Shown here piece after piece: positions 28,184 to 37,874 of a stretch of 64,000 nucleotides of DNA (position 1 is the first letter of the stretch; the number at the start of each line of letters is the position of its first letter). Both the position numbers and the translations under genes were made by a program. The notes beneath the pieces are model-generated. The model searched no databases and was not told the origin of the DNA. It worked only from the letters and a program-made list of their open reading frames with translations. Where the stretch lies: contig JAHQVJ010000005.1 of NCBI GenBank assembly GCA_019634415.1, positions 25,955 through 89,954 of the forward strand. Reading direction: 5' to 3'. Source of the DNA: Myxococcales bacterium (GTDB lineage Bacteria > Myxococcota_A > UBA796 > GCA-2862545).

Positions 28184-29475
28184 AGACCTCGATGCGAACG
28201 ACGACCGTGCTCCTGTGGACCCTGCTGGCCAGTGCCGGCTGCAGCCTCGACGATGCGAGCCACCTGCCCGAACCCAGCGCCATGATGGCGCAGCGCCTCG
28301 GCGGGGCGACCTCGCTGTTCGGCGTGGCCAGCACCGGACAGCGGCTGCTCGTATTCCGCTCCACTCCAGGGACCTTCGTGATCGACGATGCGGCAGGCGA
28401 CTTCCGCATCGTGCACCGCGACGGCGAGACCTGGTTCGCCACACGTACCCAGCCTCCCGAGCGCACCCCCCAGTGGAGTCCCGTCCTGGGTGCGATGACC
28501 CAGCTGGTCTCCCTGGATGCGTCGTCCCTGACCGACGCCACCCCGAAGCGCTTCGGCGTGGGCGAAGGTCGGCCCTGGGATCCGGATCGCGACGGCAGCG
28601 TGAGCCTGTGGACCGTACCCGTCTCCCCCGTGCCGATTCGCGTGCACAGCGACGCGGACGGCACCATCACCCGGGTGGCCATCCTCCGCGACGACGGCAC
28701 GGATCGCGCCTTCGACGTAGCACTTCCAGGTGTACGACGAACACCATCCGGCGACGGACGCCCTCGCTCGATGACCAGCGACGTCTGGATCCACTACCTG
28801 CGAACCGACGTGCCGCTCGAGACGGACTGGAGCACACTGCACCGCGCGCAAGCGCCTCCGCTACCCACGCACCTCTGTGGGGGCTCCGACGGTCGCTGCG
28901 ACGGCTACCGACTCGGGGACAACCCTGCCCCCGAGCACGAGGTGGTCACCGAGCTCGTCTTCGACGGGGAGGCGAGCGGACGGGTGCGCCGCCACGTGGT
29001 CGTCAACGATCGATGCCTGCAACCAGGCAGCGCCCGACATCCCTTCACCCTCGACCTCCGGCCCTCCACCGAAGGCAACGCCTGGCGCGACGCACGCCGA
29101 GCGCACAGGGATGGATGTTCGCTGGTGCTGAGTGCACGCACCCAGCTGCACACCCGCGCCCGCGAGGGTAGCCGCGTGTGCCTGCAGGACGCTCGGCTCG
29201 AGCTGACGGCCGGAGGACGCGTCCTGGACGTCGACACACCAGCGGATCAGTGCGCGGAGTGGCAGACCGATCCGCCTCGGAGCACCCACAGAGCCCGCAC
29301 CGACATCGCGGAGCACACCGTCGCAGAGCGGACGATCTCCGTTCCCCCTGGGGCGGATCTGTCGACGCTGCGCGCGACATGGCGTGGTGACCTGGTGCTG
29401 GACTGCCTCACCAGCCCCTCCTTCGCCCAGGCCCAGACCCAGGCGGACGTGGTGCTCACCTGGGAGTGCCCCTAA
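28180..29475 (+). CDS. hypothetical lipoprotein
   Basis: A 431-residue lipoprotein. GTG at 28180 overlaps the upstream stop (GTGA) and has GGGAGG at about 28167-28172. The signal ends LLASAGC (lipid Cys at about 21). The rest is beta-rich with several cysteines and no motif I recognise. Tight coupling to the protease-like lipoprotein suggests they work together at the cell surface. It overlaps the convergent histidine kinase gene by 4 bases. Confidence 0.75.
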   Translation: MKTSMRTTTVLLWTLLASAGCSLDDASHLPEPSAMMAQRLGGATSLFGVASTGQRLLVFRSTPGTFVIDDAAGDFRIVHRDGETWFATRTQPPERTPQWSPVLGAMTQLVSLDASSLTDATPKRFGVGEGRPWDPDRDGSVSLWTVPVSPVPIRVHSDADGTITRVAILRDDGTDRAFDVALPGVRRTPSGDGRPRSMTSDVWIHYLRTDVPLETDWSTLHRAQAPPLPTHLCGGSDGRCDGYRLGDNPAPEHEVVTELVFDGEASGRVRRHVVVNDRCLQPGSARHPFTLDLRPSTEGNAWRDARRAHRDGCSLVLSARTQLHTRAREGSRVCLQDARLELTAGGRVLDVDTPADQCAEWQTDPPRSTHRARTDIAEHTVAERTISVPPGADLSTLRATWRGDLVLDCLTSPSFAQAQTQADVVLTWECP

Positions 29476-30698
29476 GCCTGCGTCGGCCCCCAGGTGGTGA
29501 CCACGCAGGCGCCACCGTGGGCGGACGCCTCGATGGTGAGGGTGCCGTCGTGGTCGGCCACGATCCGGTCCACGATGGCCAGCCCCAACCCCATCCCGTC
29601 GCTCGAGGATCGCCTGCGCACGAAGGGCTCCAGCACCCGGAGTACGTCCGCCTCGTCGATCCCTTCTCCGTTGTCCTGTACGAGCACCGCTCCCTCCTCC
29701 GTGAGCGTCACCCACACCTCACTCCCCCCGTGCACCACCGCATTGCGCACCAGGTTGCGCACCGCCCGCACGAAGCGGCTCGGCGACACTCGCGCTCGCA
29801 CCGCTGCGAGCTCGAGCACGGCTCCGGGAGCCTCGCGCCCCACCGCCTCCGACACCAGCGGACCCAGCAGTACCCACTCTCGATGCTCCACAGCCTCCGT
29901 CCAGCGCACGAAGGCCGTGAGCTCCTCGATGAGGGCATTCAGCTCCGCCAGATCCGTCTGCACACCCTCGCCGTGGCGCACCCGGCCCTCGGCATCCGCC
30001 GCGAGCAGCAGATCGAGCCCCAGCTGCAGGCGGCTCAACGGGGTGCGCAGCTCGTGCGACACCGCCCGCAACAGGTCGCGCTGGGCCTCCAGCCGGAATC
30101 GCGTGCGCTCCGCCATGTGGTTGAAGGCCGCCGCCACCTGGGGCGTGGCGCTCTCGGCCTCGGCCACCCGCGCCTGAAGATCGCCCGCCGCCACCGCTCG
30201 CGCAGCCTGCTGCAGCGCTCGCTGGCTGCGATGCAGGGGCCACATCACCAGGGCCAGCACACCCGCCATCACGCTGCTGAAGCCCACGATCACCAGCAGG
30301 TGGATGCGGTTCGGCCCCCAGGACCAGTCCGGCAGCGGCCCCCACACCAGGGCACGCTCCGCATCCACCACGGTGTACATGAGGTCGCCGTCGTCGTGGT
30401 AGGTGTAGCCAGCCCGATAGCCGGTATCCCAGCTCCACACGACCTCCTCGGGCAGGGTGCCGCGATCCACGAGGGACACCTCGTAGCCCAGATCGACCTC
30501 GAGCTGTTGCAGGGCGACATGCACGTCGGGCTGCTTCATGACGTCGGCACCGAGCCGCTCCATCATGGGTCCCACCGTGTCGTCGAACCAGCGATCCTCG
30601 TCCTCTTCGCCCAGGTAGGTCCAGGTCACGTCGTAGGCGGCGAGGGTGAGCACCCCCACCACACAGCTCACGGCCCACAGCCGAACGAACAGGCTCAT
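29472..30698 (-). CDS. sensor histidine kinase
   Basis: A 408-residue two-component sensor. Membrane helices lie near 4-24 and 128-152 around a periplasmic sensor region; a HAMP segment follows. The H-box is AVSHELRTPLSRLQ (phospho-His), the N-box RAVRNLVRNAVVHG, G1 VQDNGEGID and G2 GMGLGLAIVDRI. The ATG shares one base with the response-regulator stop, so it pairs with that gene. It is the last gene in a five-gene operon with DUF1501 and CxxCH proteins. Confidence 0.94.
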   Translation of the reverse strand: MSLFVRLWAVSCVVGVLTLAAYDVTWTYLGEEDEDRWFDDTVGPMMERLGADVMKQPDVHVALQQLEVDLGYEVSLVDRGTLPEEVVWSWDTGYRAGYTYHDDGDLMYTVVDAERALVWGPLPDWSWGPNRIHLLVIVGFSSVMAGVLALVMWPLHRSQRALQQAARAVAAGDLQARVAEAESATPQVAAAFNHMAERTRFRLEAQRDLLRAVSHELRTPLSRLQLGLDLLLAADAEGRVRHGEGVQTDLAELNALIEELTAFVRWTEAVEHREWVLLGPLVSEAVGREAPGAVLELAAVRARVSPSRFVRAVRNLVRNAVVHGGSEVWVTLTEEGAVLVQDNGEGIDEADVLRVLEPFVRRRSSSDGMGLGLAIVDRIVADHDGTLTIEASAHGGACVVTTWGPTQA

Positions 30699-31351
30699 CA
30701 CTGCACCCACAGGTAGCCGACGCCGCGCACCGTCTTGAGGCGCATCGGTTGTCGTGGATCGTCGCCGATCAGCCGCCGCACGCGCGAGACCCGTAGGTCG
30801 ATGGACCGATCCACCCCGTCCCACGCAATACCGCGCAAGCCTCGGTACAGCGCATCTCGCGTGACCACCTGGCCCCCCCGACGGACCAAGAACCACAACA
30901 GATCGAACTCCGCGGTGGTCATCTCCACCGTGCGTCCCGACACCGTGACCGTGCGGGACTGGGGGTCCACGTGCACCCCCTCGGGAGCCCGCCGCACGCG
31001 CCGCAACAACGCGGACACCCGCGCCACCAACCGATCCGCCCGCACGGGCTTGGCTAGGTAGTCGTCTGCCCCCAGCTGAAGCCCTGCGACCTCGTCGTCC
31101 GTGTCGCCCCGAGCCGTCACGATGAGCACGGGACCATCGTAGCGCTGGCGGAGGGTGGGCAGCCACAGCAACCCGTCGGCGTCGGGGAGCCCGAGATCCA
31201 GCAGCACCAGATCCGGCATCGCCACCTCGAGGGCTGCGGTCGCCGCTCCAGCCGACCCCACCAGCTCCACCGTGTGGCCCTCCCCCTCCAGCACCTCCAC
31301 GAACAGCGCACCTAGACGCCGGTCGTCCTCCACCAGGAGCACGGTGCTCAC
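30698..31351 (-). CDS. OmpR/PhoB-type response regulator
   Basis: A 217-residue regulator: receiver domain with acidic pair D9/D10, phospho-acceptor D52 (LVLLDLGLPDADG) and K101, then a winged-helix DNA-binding domain (MTTAEFDLLWFLVRRGGQV, VDRSIDLRVSRVRRLIGDD, LKTVRGVGYLW). The start is GTG at 31351, overlapping the upstream CxxCH protein stop as GTGA. The open frame further upstream is shadow. It likely responds to the adjacent kinase and may control its own operon. Confidence 0.95.
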   Translation of the reverse strand: MSTVLLVEDDRRLGALFVEVLEGEGHTVELVGSAGAATAALEVAMPDLVLLDLGLPDADGLLWLPTLRQRYDGPVLIVTARGDTDDEVAGLQLGADDYLAKPVRADRLVARVSALLRRVRRAPEGVHVDPQSRTVTVSGRTVEMTTAEFDLLWFLVRRGGQVVTRDALYRGLRGIAWDGVDRSIDLRVSRVRRLIGDDPRQPMRLKTVRGVGYLWVQ

Positions 31352-33144
31352 GGGTCGGGCACCCTCGCACCCCAGCGAACCCCCAGCACGTCGAGGCGCG
31401 GCGGAGCCCCCAAGGGCGCTGGATCGAGCCGGAGCTGAAAGTCGGGCCCCACCACCCACACGGCACACAGCGCCCGCAGACCCGCGTCGAGAGCGTCCGG
31501 ATCACGAGCCGCCGTGCTCTGCAACGACAGGCCCAGCACCGCCTCGATCAGCGCACCCTCCTCGGACCGCACCACAGACTGTGCCATCAGCCGATCCTTG
31601 ACGGCCACCACCGCATCGAGGACCGTGGCATCCGCCTCGACGGCGGCGCGCACCGTACGCGCCACGTAGTCGTTGTCGTGCCCCTCGCACATCCCCGTGG
31701 CCGACTCCCAGGTGAGCAGCGACCCCAGGTTGGCGCTGTCGAACCCTGGCTCGGCGTCGCGCAGGTAGGCCCCGATCCCGGCATAGAGCTCCCGCGCCTG
31801 CCCCGTGGGCGCGAAGCGCGACGGCACGGGCCACAGCATGGCGCCGTACAGGCTGCGGACCTGGGTGCGCGCATCCAAGCGGTGCACCAGATCCCCGACC
31901 CCGTTCCCCCGCCGCACCTCCTCGAGCTCCTGGCCCGACCAGGGCTGCACGATGGGGGGCAGGCCGTAGGGCTCGGCGTCGCAGGTGGCCGGGCTCCCCG
32001 CATTGAACACCGGATCGGCCACCACTCGCTGCAGCAGCGCGCGCAGCGAGAAGCCCTCGGCGAAGGCGTCCGCCAGCGCCGACAGACGCGCAGCCTGATC
32101 GCCGTTGCGCGGTAGACCGTGGGCGATGGTGAGGCGCTCGCCGGTGACGTCGGCGAACACCTGGTCAGCCACGTTGGCCGCCAGCAGATACGCGAACGCA
32201 TCCCGGCCGTCCACGGACCGGTCGTCCCACGGCGCCAGCCCCCCCGCCGACACGGACTCCACGCCCTGCGCCAAGAACCGCTCCAGTGTGAACACCGACG
32301 CGTCCGCGCCGAGATCCTCGATGAAGAAGGCGTGTGTGTCGCCCAGCAGATCCCTGGACTTGCCGCTCAGCGTCGACAGCGCTCCGCAGCGCTCGTCCCA
32401 CCCCCACGGCAGCAGCCGATCGGAGCGCTCCATCAGCGCCCGGGAGCGGAAGACGGTGTAGGCGTCTTCGGGATCGGCGGGCCCCTCGCTGGCCCCGAAG
32501 ATCGCGGCTTCCAGGTGAGCGGGCAACGGGGCTGCCGCGCTCACGGAGAACTGCGAGTTGTGGCAGCCCAGACACTGCACCGGGCGGTTGAGGAAGGTGC
32601 GGTAGAAGGTCTCTCCGAAGTCGCGCCGGACCACCGCCTCGGTCTGCACGTCCGTCAGGGCCGCGCATGGCTGCTGCGGGCGCGACATGCGCGCCAGCAG
32701 CCAGGCACGGTAGACCCCCGACAGATCATCGGCCACGAGCGCATCCCGCAGCACGTCGGCTCCGTTGAAGGGTGCTCCGAAGGGCTGTTCCGGGCCGCTG
32801 CGACGCAGGTGCGCCGTGAGCTGCCCGTCGTGCTCCGGCAGGCGAGGCTCGTCGAAGCAGGCCCCGAACTCCTGGAAGCCGTCGCGGTGCACTCCCATGG
32901 CGTCGAGCAGCCAGTCCTGCCATCCGTCCAGGTGGTCGGGGGTGCGCATCATGGCGTCCAGCGTGGCTGGGCGTCCCCGCTGCTGCACCGTGCGCGTCCA
33001 CGCCCGCACCTCCCCACTGCCCAGCGGCCGCCGTCGCATCGTCAGCAGCAAGGCCTGCTGCACCCAGGCGTCGTCCCCCGCATCACAGGTGGCGGGCACC
33101 TCCTCCGCCCCGCCACATCCCAGCGTGAAGAGCAGCCAGATCAT
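31348..33144 (-). CDS. DUF1549/PSCyt-like lipoprotein with CxxCH motif
   Basis: A 598-residue lipoprotein (MIWLLFTLGC, lipid Cys 10). Near residue 185 the sequence TFLNRPVQCLGCHNSQFSV places a CxxCH haem-c motif in the context typical of planctomycete-type cytochrome proteins (DUF1549/DUF1553), which are usually encoded next to DUF1501 proteins, as here. The protein is shorter than most PSCyt proteins. ATG at 33144 overlaps the DUF1501 gene stop (ATGA). The role in this cell is unknown; export and possible haem binding are inferred. Confidence 0.78.
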   Translation of the reverse strand: MIWLLFTLGCGGAEEVPATCDAGDDAWVQQALLLTMRRRPLGSGEVRAWTRTVQQRGRPATLDAMMRTPDHLDGWQDWLLDAMGVHRDGFQEFGACFDEPRLPEHDGQLTAHLRRSGPEQPFGAPFNGADVLRDALVADDLSGVYRAWLLARMSRPQQPCAALTDVQTEAVVRRDFGETFYRTFLNRPVQCLGCHNSQFSVSAAAPLPAHLEAAIFGASEGPADPEDAYTVFRSRALMERSDRLLPWGWDERCGALSTLSGKSRDLLGDTHAFFIEDLGADASVFTLERFLAQGVESVSAGGLAPWDDRSVDGRDAFAYLLAANVADQVFADVTGERLTIAHGLPRNGDQAARLSALADAFAEGFSLRALLQRVVADPVFNAGSPATCDAEPYGLPPIVQPWSGQELEEVRRGNGVGDLVHRLDARTQVRSLYGAMLWPVPSRFAPTGQARELYAGIGAYLRDAEPGFDSANLGSLLTWESATGMCEGHDNDYVARTVRAAVEADATVLDAVVAVKDRLMAQSVVRSEEGALIEAVLGLSLQSTAARDPDALDAGLRALCAVWVVGPDFQLRLDPAPLGAPPRLDVLGVRWGARVPDP

Positions 33145-34634
33145 GCCGACCTCCCGAGCACGCGAGTCATCAAGGTGGCCACGGCCTCGGCTTCGTCGCG
33201 GGCGCCGGCCACGTCCGAGACGCGGAACGACTCGTCCTCGAAGGGGTGGATCCCGAAGGAAGCCAGCATCGCTGCGCGTAGCTCCGACGGGTGGGTGACG
33301 CCGCTGCCGACCCCCAGCTCGGAGATGTGACCCGAGAACCCGGCGTGTTCCGAGCGGATCGCCCCACCCATCAGCAGCACCACGTAGCCCTGCGGGTTGT
33401 GGCCCGTGCTGTTGGGAGCCCCGTACTCGAGGGTCGGGGTGCGGCCGAACTCGGTCGTGATGGCCACCATCGTCTCGTCCAGATCGAGCTTGTCCGGATC
33501 GGCCTCTTCCGGCTCGTTCACACGCGCAAGCAACGCCCCCAGCAGCGCACCCAGCGACTGAGTCTGGGTGTCGATGTGGTCGCCGAAGTGGGAGTCGTAG
33601 CTGCCGTTGAGGGACAGCCCGTTGTCCACCACCGTGCAGCACCGGCCCGGATCCGACGGGTGCTGCAGCAGCGCCACCGCCGTGTCGATGCCCATGGTGG
33701 GCCGGTGCACGCCCGCAGACACACCACACTGGCTCGTGCCCTGGGTGGGCATGAAGCGATCCCCCAGCAGCTGTGCGATCCGGGGGCCGGAGCGCAGGGA
33801 GGACACCGCAAAGCCGTGCTCGTCCAGGCCCGCACTGCGTAGCACACCCACCTCCGGGTGCTGGTAGCGAAGCCGCGTCTGCTCCACGTAGTGGGCGGTG
33901 AGCGCGTCCATTGCCTCCCGCCGCTGCCCCAGCACCTCTCGCCGCAGCAGCGACGGCAGCGGGCTGTCGGGACGCACCGACAGCGTCAGGGGGCGCGCCG
34001 ACGCTGGATGGGCCCCACCCGCGTCGCCGACCTGCAGATTGTCGCCCTCGTAGTAGTCGCTGGGCAGCAGGTGGAAGCTGCGGGGCACCGTCGATGCGTC
34101 GCGCTCACGAAAGTAGCGCTGCACATGGGTGCCAAAGCCCGCCAGGCGCGGGTTCCCCAGCGCCTTCCCGGTCATGGTGAGCGGCACGGCCGCCACGTGA
34201 GGCAGCTGATCGTGAGCCATGACCACGGCGCGGGTGCGAGCCAGCACGTCCGGACGCAGCGCCAGCGCGCGGGCCGCAGGCCCGAGCTTCACTGGGAAGC
34301 CCTCGGCATCGTCGGCCCAGTAGGTCAGCCAGTCCTCCCGTGGCAGGCCGCAGATCTCGCCGTAGAAGCGGTCGTGATCGTGGGCGAGAAGGTGCCAGCC
34401 CGTGCCGGCCGCCCGACCCAGCTCCTCCACCACGTACACGCTGTCGTAGTAGCTGAGGCCGCCGTAGCAGTGGATGTCCAGCAGCTTCTCCGTGCGCTCG
34501 CCTGCAGCAGGCAACAGCCCACGCACGCCGTCGGTGGGAGCCTCCCCCCAGCCCGTGGCGGCGAGTCCGCGCCTCGGCAGCCCGAGCCCAGCCATCGCCA
34601 GTCCACTACCCGCCAGGAATCGTCGTCGGTTCAT
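33141..34634 (-). CDS. Tat-exported DUF1501 family protein
   Basis: A 497-residue protein with a twin-arginine signal (MNRRRFLAGSGLAMAGLGL) and the DUF1501 layout, a sulfatase/phosphatase-superfamily-like fold: LLDIHCYGGLSYYDS at the front, FGDHIDTQTQSLGALLGALL, VAITTEFGRTP and the C-terminal TGHNPQGYVVLLMGGAI. The EFGRTP motif is diagnostic. DUF1501 genes commonly sit beside DUF1549/1553 or DUF1800 genes. It starts 9 bases after the upstream lipoprotein gene. Confidence 0.92.
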   Translation of the reverse strand: MNRRRFLAGSGLAMAGLGLPRRGLAATGWGEAPTDGVRGLLPAAGERTEKLLDIHCYGGLSYYDSVYVVEELGRAAGTGWHLLAHDHDRFYGEICGLPREDWLTYWADDAEGFPVKLGPAARALALRPDVLARTRAVVMAHDQLPHVAAVPLTMTGKALGNPRLAGFGTHVQRYFRERDASTVPRSFHLLPSDYYEGDNLQVGDAGGAHPASARPLTLSVRPDSPLPSLLRREVLGQRREAMDALTAHYVEQTRLRYQHPEVGVLRSAGLDEHGFAVSSLRSGPRIAQLLGDRFMPTQGTSQCGVSAGVHRPTMGIDTAVALLQHPSDPGRCCTVVDNGLSLNGSYDSHFGDHIDTQTQSLGALLGALLARVNEPEEADPDKLDLDETMVAITTEFGRTPTLEYGAPNSTGHNPQGYVVLLMGGAIRSEHAGFSGHISELGVGSGVTHPSELRAAMLASFGIHPFEDESFRVSDVAGARDEAEAVATLMTRVLGRSA

Positions 34635-34643
34635 CGACGCCTC

Positions 34644-35951
34644 CTACTGCACATCGATGACGAGACCGAAGTCACCAGCGCCGAAGGTCTGGTAGCCCGA
34701 GTCCAGCACCAGGTAGAACGTGCCCGTGGCCTCGGCCTGGTAGGTCAGCGTCTCCTCGTCGTTCGGACCGAACTCGTAGTCCTGCCCCACGATGCCATTG
34801 GCCAGATCGCAGGGCGCACCCAGCACGTAGAGGTTCGCATCGCCGTCGGGCTGGCGGTAGCTCGCGGTGAGGGTGTCCCCCTTGGAGAGCGCGATCGCCA
34901 CCACGCCGTCGTTCCCCGAGGTCGGGTACCCAGTCAGGTCGTTGTAGTAGGCCAGATCGAAGTCGTTGCCGTAGCCCCCTAGCTGCCCGAGGTACTGCCC
35001 GGCTGCCACGGGCGTCAGCCCCTTCGCCTCGGTGCAGTCGTCGACGAACGTGACGCCGTCCTCCAGCACGGTCCAGCCGTCCTCGTCGCGATAGTCCATG
35101 AAGAAGGCCTGATCGGAGCGACTCTGCACGGACACCTGGTTGCCCGCCGCGTCCACCTCGTCGTGGGCGATGCGCGACAGCAGCGCCACCCCCACGTCCA
35201 CGGGCGCGCGCAGGCCCAGCTCCTGTGCCGTCAGCTCGATGGACCCCACCGTGTCGTCCAGGCCGTGGAGCTGGCCCCCTGCCTCCAGGAAGGGTCGCCC
35301 GTTGCTCGATGCGTTCCAGGTGAAGGTCACGCTGTCCGTGGGCCCCAGCTGCAAGCGCTGCAAGGGATCGGGGCTCGTGGTCTCGATGGGGTCTGTGTTC
35401 GGGAACACGTCGCCCGAGTACGGCATCAGTGCCCCGCCGAGCTGAAGGGTCCCCGTCCCCGACAGCTGCGCGGGGGTACCCGTGTAGACGGGGCCGAAGT
35501 CGTAGTAGCCGTAGTAGGTCCGGTAGTTGTCGCGGAACAGCTCGGTGCCGTTGGCGTCGATGGTCGCACCTGCATCCACGAACTTGGCGTAGTACCACCA
35601 GTAGACATCCAACGGCGCGCCCGACACGCTCTCGCCCACGGCTGGGTAGGAAGCCACGCACAGGCTGTCGATCCAGAAGCAGGCCGCAGCGTTGGTCAAG
35701 GCCGTGTCGTAGGGCTGGAAGAAGGCGACGCCGTACAGTTCCGTGTCGTAGCCCTCGGCGTCCCTTAGGTACTCCCCCACCACGATGCTGCCGAACTGGC
35801 CCGTGATCCCCACCGCGACGGTCCCCGTGTCGGTGGTGGTGTCCGTGTCGGTGTCGGTCTGACTGTCCGTGGTCGCATCGGTGGCCAGGTCGGTGTCTGG
35901 GCCCGAGCACCCGATCAGCAAAGCGAAGGCGAGGGTCGCTCGCGTGGTCAT
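34644..35951 (-). CDS. lipoprotein with Asp/Thr linker and PPC-like C-terminus
   Basis: A 435-residue lipoprotein (signal AFALLIGC, lipid Cys at about 15). An Asp/Thr-only linker follows, typical of surface lipoproteins in this window, then a beta-rich body. The last 100 residues resemble a bacterial pre-peptidase C-terminal domain (GDTLTASYRQPDGDANLYVL, EETLTYQAEATGTFYLVLD). It is the first gene of the DUF1501/two-component operon. A 129-base divergent promoter region precedes it. Confidence 0.75.
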   Translation of the reverse strand: MTTRATLAFALLIGCSGPDTDLATDATTDSQTDTDTDTTTDTGTVAVGITGQFGSIVVGEYLRDAEGYDTELYGVAFFQPYDTALTNAAACFWIDSLCVASYPAVGESVSGAPLDVYWWYYAKFVDAGATIDANGTELFRDNYRTYYGYYDFGPVYTGTPAQLSGTGTLQLGGALMPYSGDVFPNTDPIETTSPDPLQRLQLGPTDSVTFTWNASSNGRPFLEAGGQLHGLDDTVGSIELTAQELGLRAPVDVGVALLSRIAHDEVDAAGNQVSVQSRSDQAFFMDYRDEDGWTVLEDGVTFVDDCTEAKGLTPVAAGQYLGQLGGYGNDFDLAYYNDLTGYPTSGNDGVVAIALSKGDTLTASYRQPDGDANLYVLGAPCDLANGIVGQDYEFGPNDEETLTYQAEATGTFYLVLDSGYQTFGAGDFGLVIDVQ

Positions 35952-36080
35952 GGAATCCCCTGGGCAGCGTGTTCGACGTCGACGGTACCCGTCGCCGAGC
36001 ACGTCGCGGACCGCCGATACAAAAAGACCACATCGAGATGGAGGACGTGCTACCACCAAACGACGTTCTCGGAGGTTGAG

Positions 36081-37202
36081 TTGACGTTTCCCCGCTTCGC
36101 GATCGCCACCGCCCTCGTCGGCTGCACTGGCTACCAATTCGATCCCGACAGCATCGAGGATGCAGACACCGACACAGATGTCGTCGGAGGCACCACCCTC
36201 ACCAACGACAGTGGTGAGCCAGTCGAGCGGGAGCGCCCGTGGGACTGCTACGGCCGCACCGAGGTCGACGACGATGGTGACGGCGACGTAGACGACGTCG
36301 AGTACCACATCTACGACCTCGCCGCCCAGGACCTGCAGCTTCGCTACGAGCGCGACTTCCGTGACGACGGGCGGCTCGAGGCCTTCACCGACTACGCCTA
36401 CGACGCCCGTGGCAACCGCACCCTCATGGCGGAGGACTACGATGGCGACGGAGTCGTGAACCGACGCCAGATCTGGGCATACGACGACGGCGACCGCGAG
36501 CTGTCCTACACCCGCGACGACGACGACGACGGAACTCCCGAGTACGTCCGCGTGCGCACCTACACCAAGGAAGGCCACCCGCTGACGCGCGACGAAGACG
36601 CCGACGGTGACGGCGTGTTCGAGGAGCAGCGCGCCTACACCACCGACGACGACGGCCTGATCGTCGCGTACGTGGACGACATCGACGACGACGGCAAGCC
36701 CGACCACGCCTACGCCGTGACCTACGACGAGCAGGGCCGTGAGATCCTCATCGAGGGGCGCGACATCGCCAAGAAGACGCTGATCTATCGCCTGTCGTCC
36801 ACCTACACCCCGGTGAAGGGTACGAAGGGCCACGAGCGGTGGGAGGCCAGTGTGGACATCACCGGCGACGGCAACGCCAACCAGCGCTTCGACTACATCT
36901 ACGACGCCGAGGGCAACATCATCGAGGCGCACCAGGACACGCTGGGCGTGGGCGTCTTCGATCGCAACTGGTACGAGCTGACCTACGACGACGAGCTACG
37001 AACCACCGCCTTTCGCTACGTCTTCGTGGACGCCACCGACCTCGACGAGTCGGAGTTCGACGTGGTCTGGGAGTTCGAGCGCGCCTCGGGCCCATGGGAG
37101 AAGCGCTACGCCTACACGCTGGAGAACCGAACCGCGGCAGGCGACGTGCTGGGCACCGGCGCCTACGAGGAGATCACGGTCTGGACGTGCCCCGCCCGAT
37201 GA
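36081..37202 (+). CDS. lipoprotein with calcium-binding DxDxDG repeats
   Basis: TTG at 36081 with GGAGG at 36071-36075 starts a 373-residue lipoprotein (ATALVGC, lipid Cys 15). About eight acidic loops follow (DDDGDGDVDD, DYDGDGVVN, DDDDDGTPE, DADGDGVFE, DIDDDGKPD, DITGDGNAN), each followed by an aromatic Y-x-Y-D strand. The pattern mixes EF-hand/thrombospondin-3-like calcium loops with YD-type repeats. The encoded surface protein would bind calcium and fold only outside the cell. Confidence 0.8.
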   Translation: MTFPRFAIATALVGCTGYQFDPDSIEDADTDTDVVGGTTLTNDSGEPVERERPWDCYGRTEVDDDGDGDVDDVEYHIYDLAAQDLQLRYERDFRDDGRLEAFTDYAYDARGNRTLMAEDYDGDGVVNRRQIWAYDDGDRELSYTRDDDDDGTPEYVRVRTYTKEGHPLTRDEDADGDGVFEEQRAYTTDDDGLIVAYVDDIDDDGKPDHAYAVTYDEQGREILIEGRDIAKKTLIYRLSSTYTPVKGTKGHERWEASVDITGDGNANQRFDYIYDAEGNIIEAHQDTLGVGVFDRNWYELTYDDELRTTAFRYVFVDATDLDESEFDVVWEFERASGPWEKRYAYTLENRTAAGDVLGTGAYEEITVWTCPAR

Positions 37203-37226
37203 ATCCCACATGGTAGGTGTAGACGC

Positions 37227-37841
37227 ATGAGCAGTGCTGCCACCCAGCCGATCGCCCCCCCCGACGAGGCCGTCCACCTAGGCGACCACGTGGTCGTCCT
37301 GCGAGATCTGCGCTGGTCCGACTGGGTGCGCCTCACCGAGTCCAAGGGCCACAAGCGCCTCCCCCGCATGGCCTACCTCGACGGAGTGATGGAGCTGATG
37401 AGCCCTTCGCGGCACCACGAGCGCATCAAGTCCTACTTGGGAACACTGATCGAGACCTGGTGCCTCGAGAAAGGCATCGACGTGGTCCCCCTCGGGTCGT
37501 GGACCCTCGAGTCCAAGGACGACGAGGCGGGCCTCGAGCCCGACGAGTGCTACCAGCTCGGCGAGGAGGAGCGAGCTCGGCCCGACGTGGCCATCGAGGT
37601 GATCCGGACCTCGGGCTCCATCGACAAGCTGGAGATCTACCGGCGCCTGGGGGTTCGGGAGGTGTGGTTCTGGCATCGTGGCCAGATGCAGATCCACTTG
37701 CTGCGCGACGAGGCGTACGTGCAGACCGACACGAGCGAGGCCTTTCCCGGCATCGATCCAGCGCAGCTCGTCGAGCTGTGCGTCGAGCCCACGGTCAGTG
37801 CGGCGCAGCGCAAGCTGCTCGCACACCTCCGCGAGGCGTAG
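37227..37841 (+). CDS. Uma2 family (DUF820) PD-(D/E)xK endonuclease-like protein
   Basis: A 204-residue Uma2 protein. It has the substrate segment YLDGVMELMSPSRHHERIK and the nuclease core RPDVAIEVIRTSG followed by YRRLGVREVWFW, the conserved order of this family. The cellular role of Uma2 proteins is unsettled; restriction-like nuclease folds with mobile-element links are known. It lies 24 bases after the calcium-repeat lipoprotein gene and may be cotranscribed. Confidence 0.88.
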   Translation: MSSAATQPIAPPDEAVHLGDHVVVLRDLRWSDWVRLTESKGHKRLPRMAYLDGVMELMSPSRHHERIKSYLGTLIETWCLEKGIDVVPLGSWTLESKDDEAGLEPDECYQLGEEERARPDVAIEVIRTSGSIDKLEIYRRLGVREVWFWHRGQMQIHLLRDEAYVQTDTSEAFPGIDPAQLVELCVEPTVSAAQRKLLAHLREA

Positions 37842-37874
37842 GCGACCACCCTGCACGGATGGCCGCCTCGCCGG

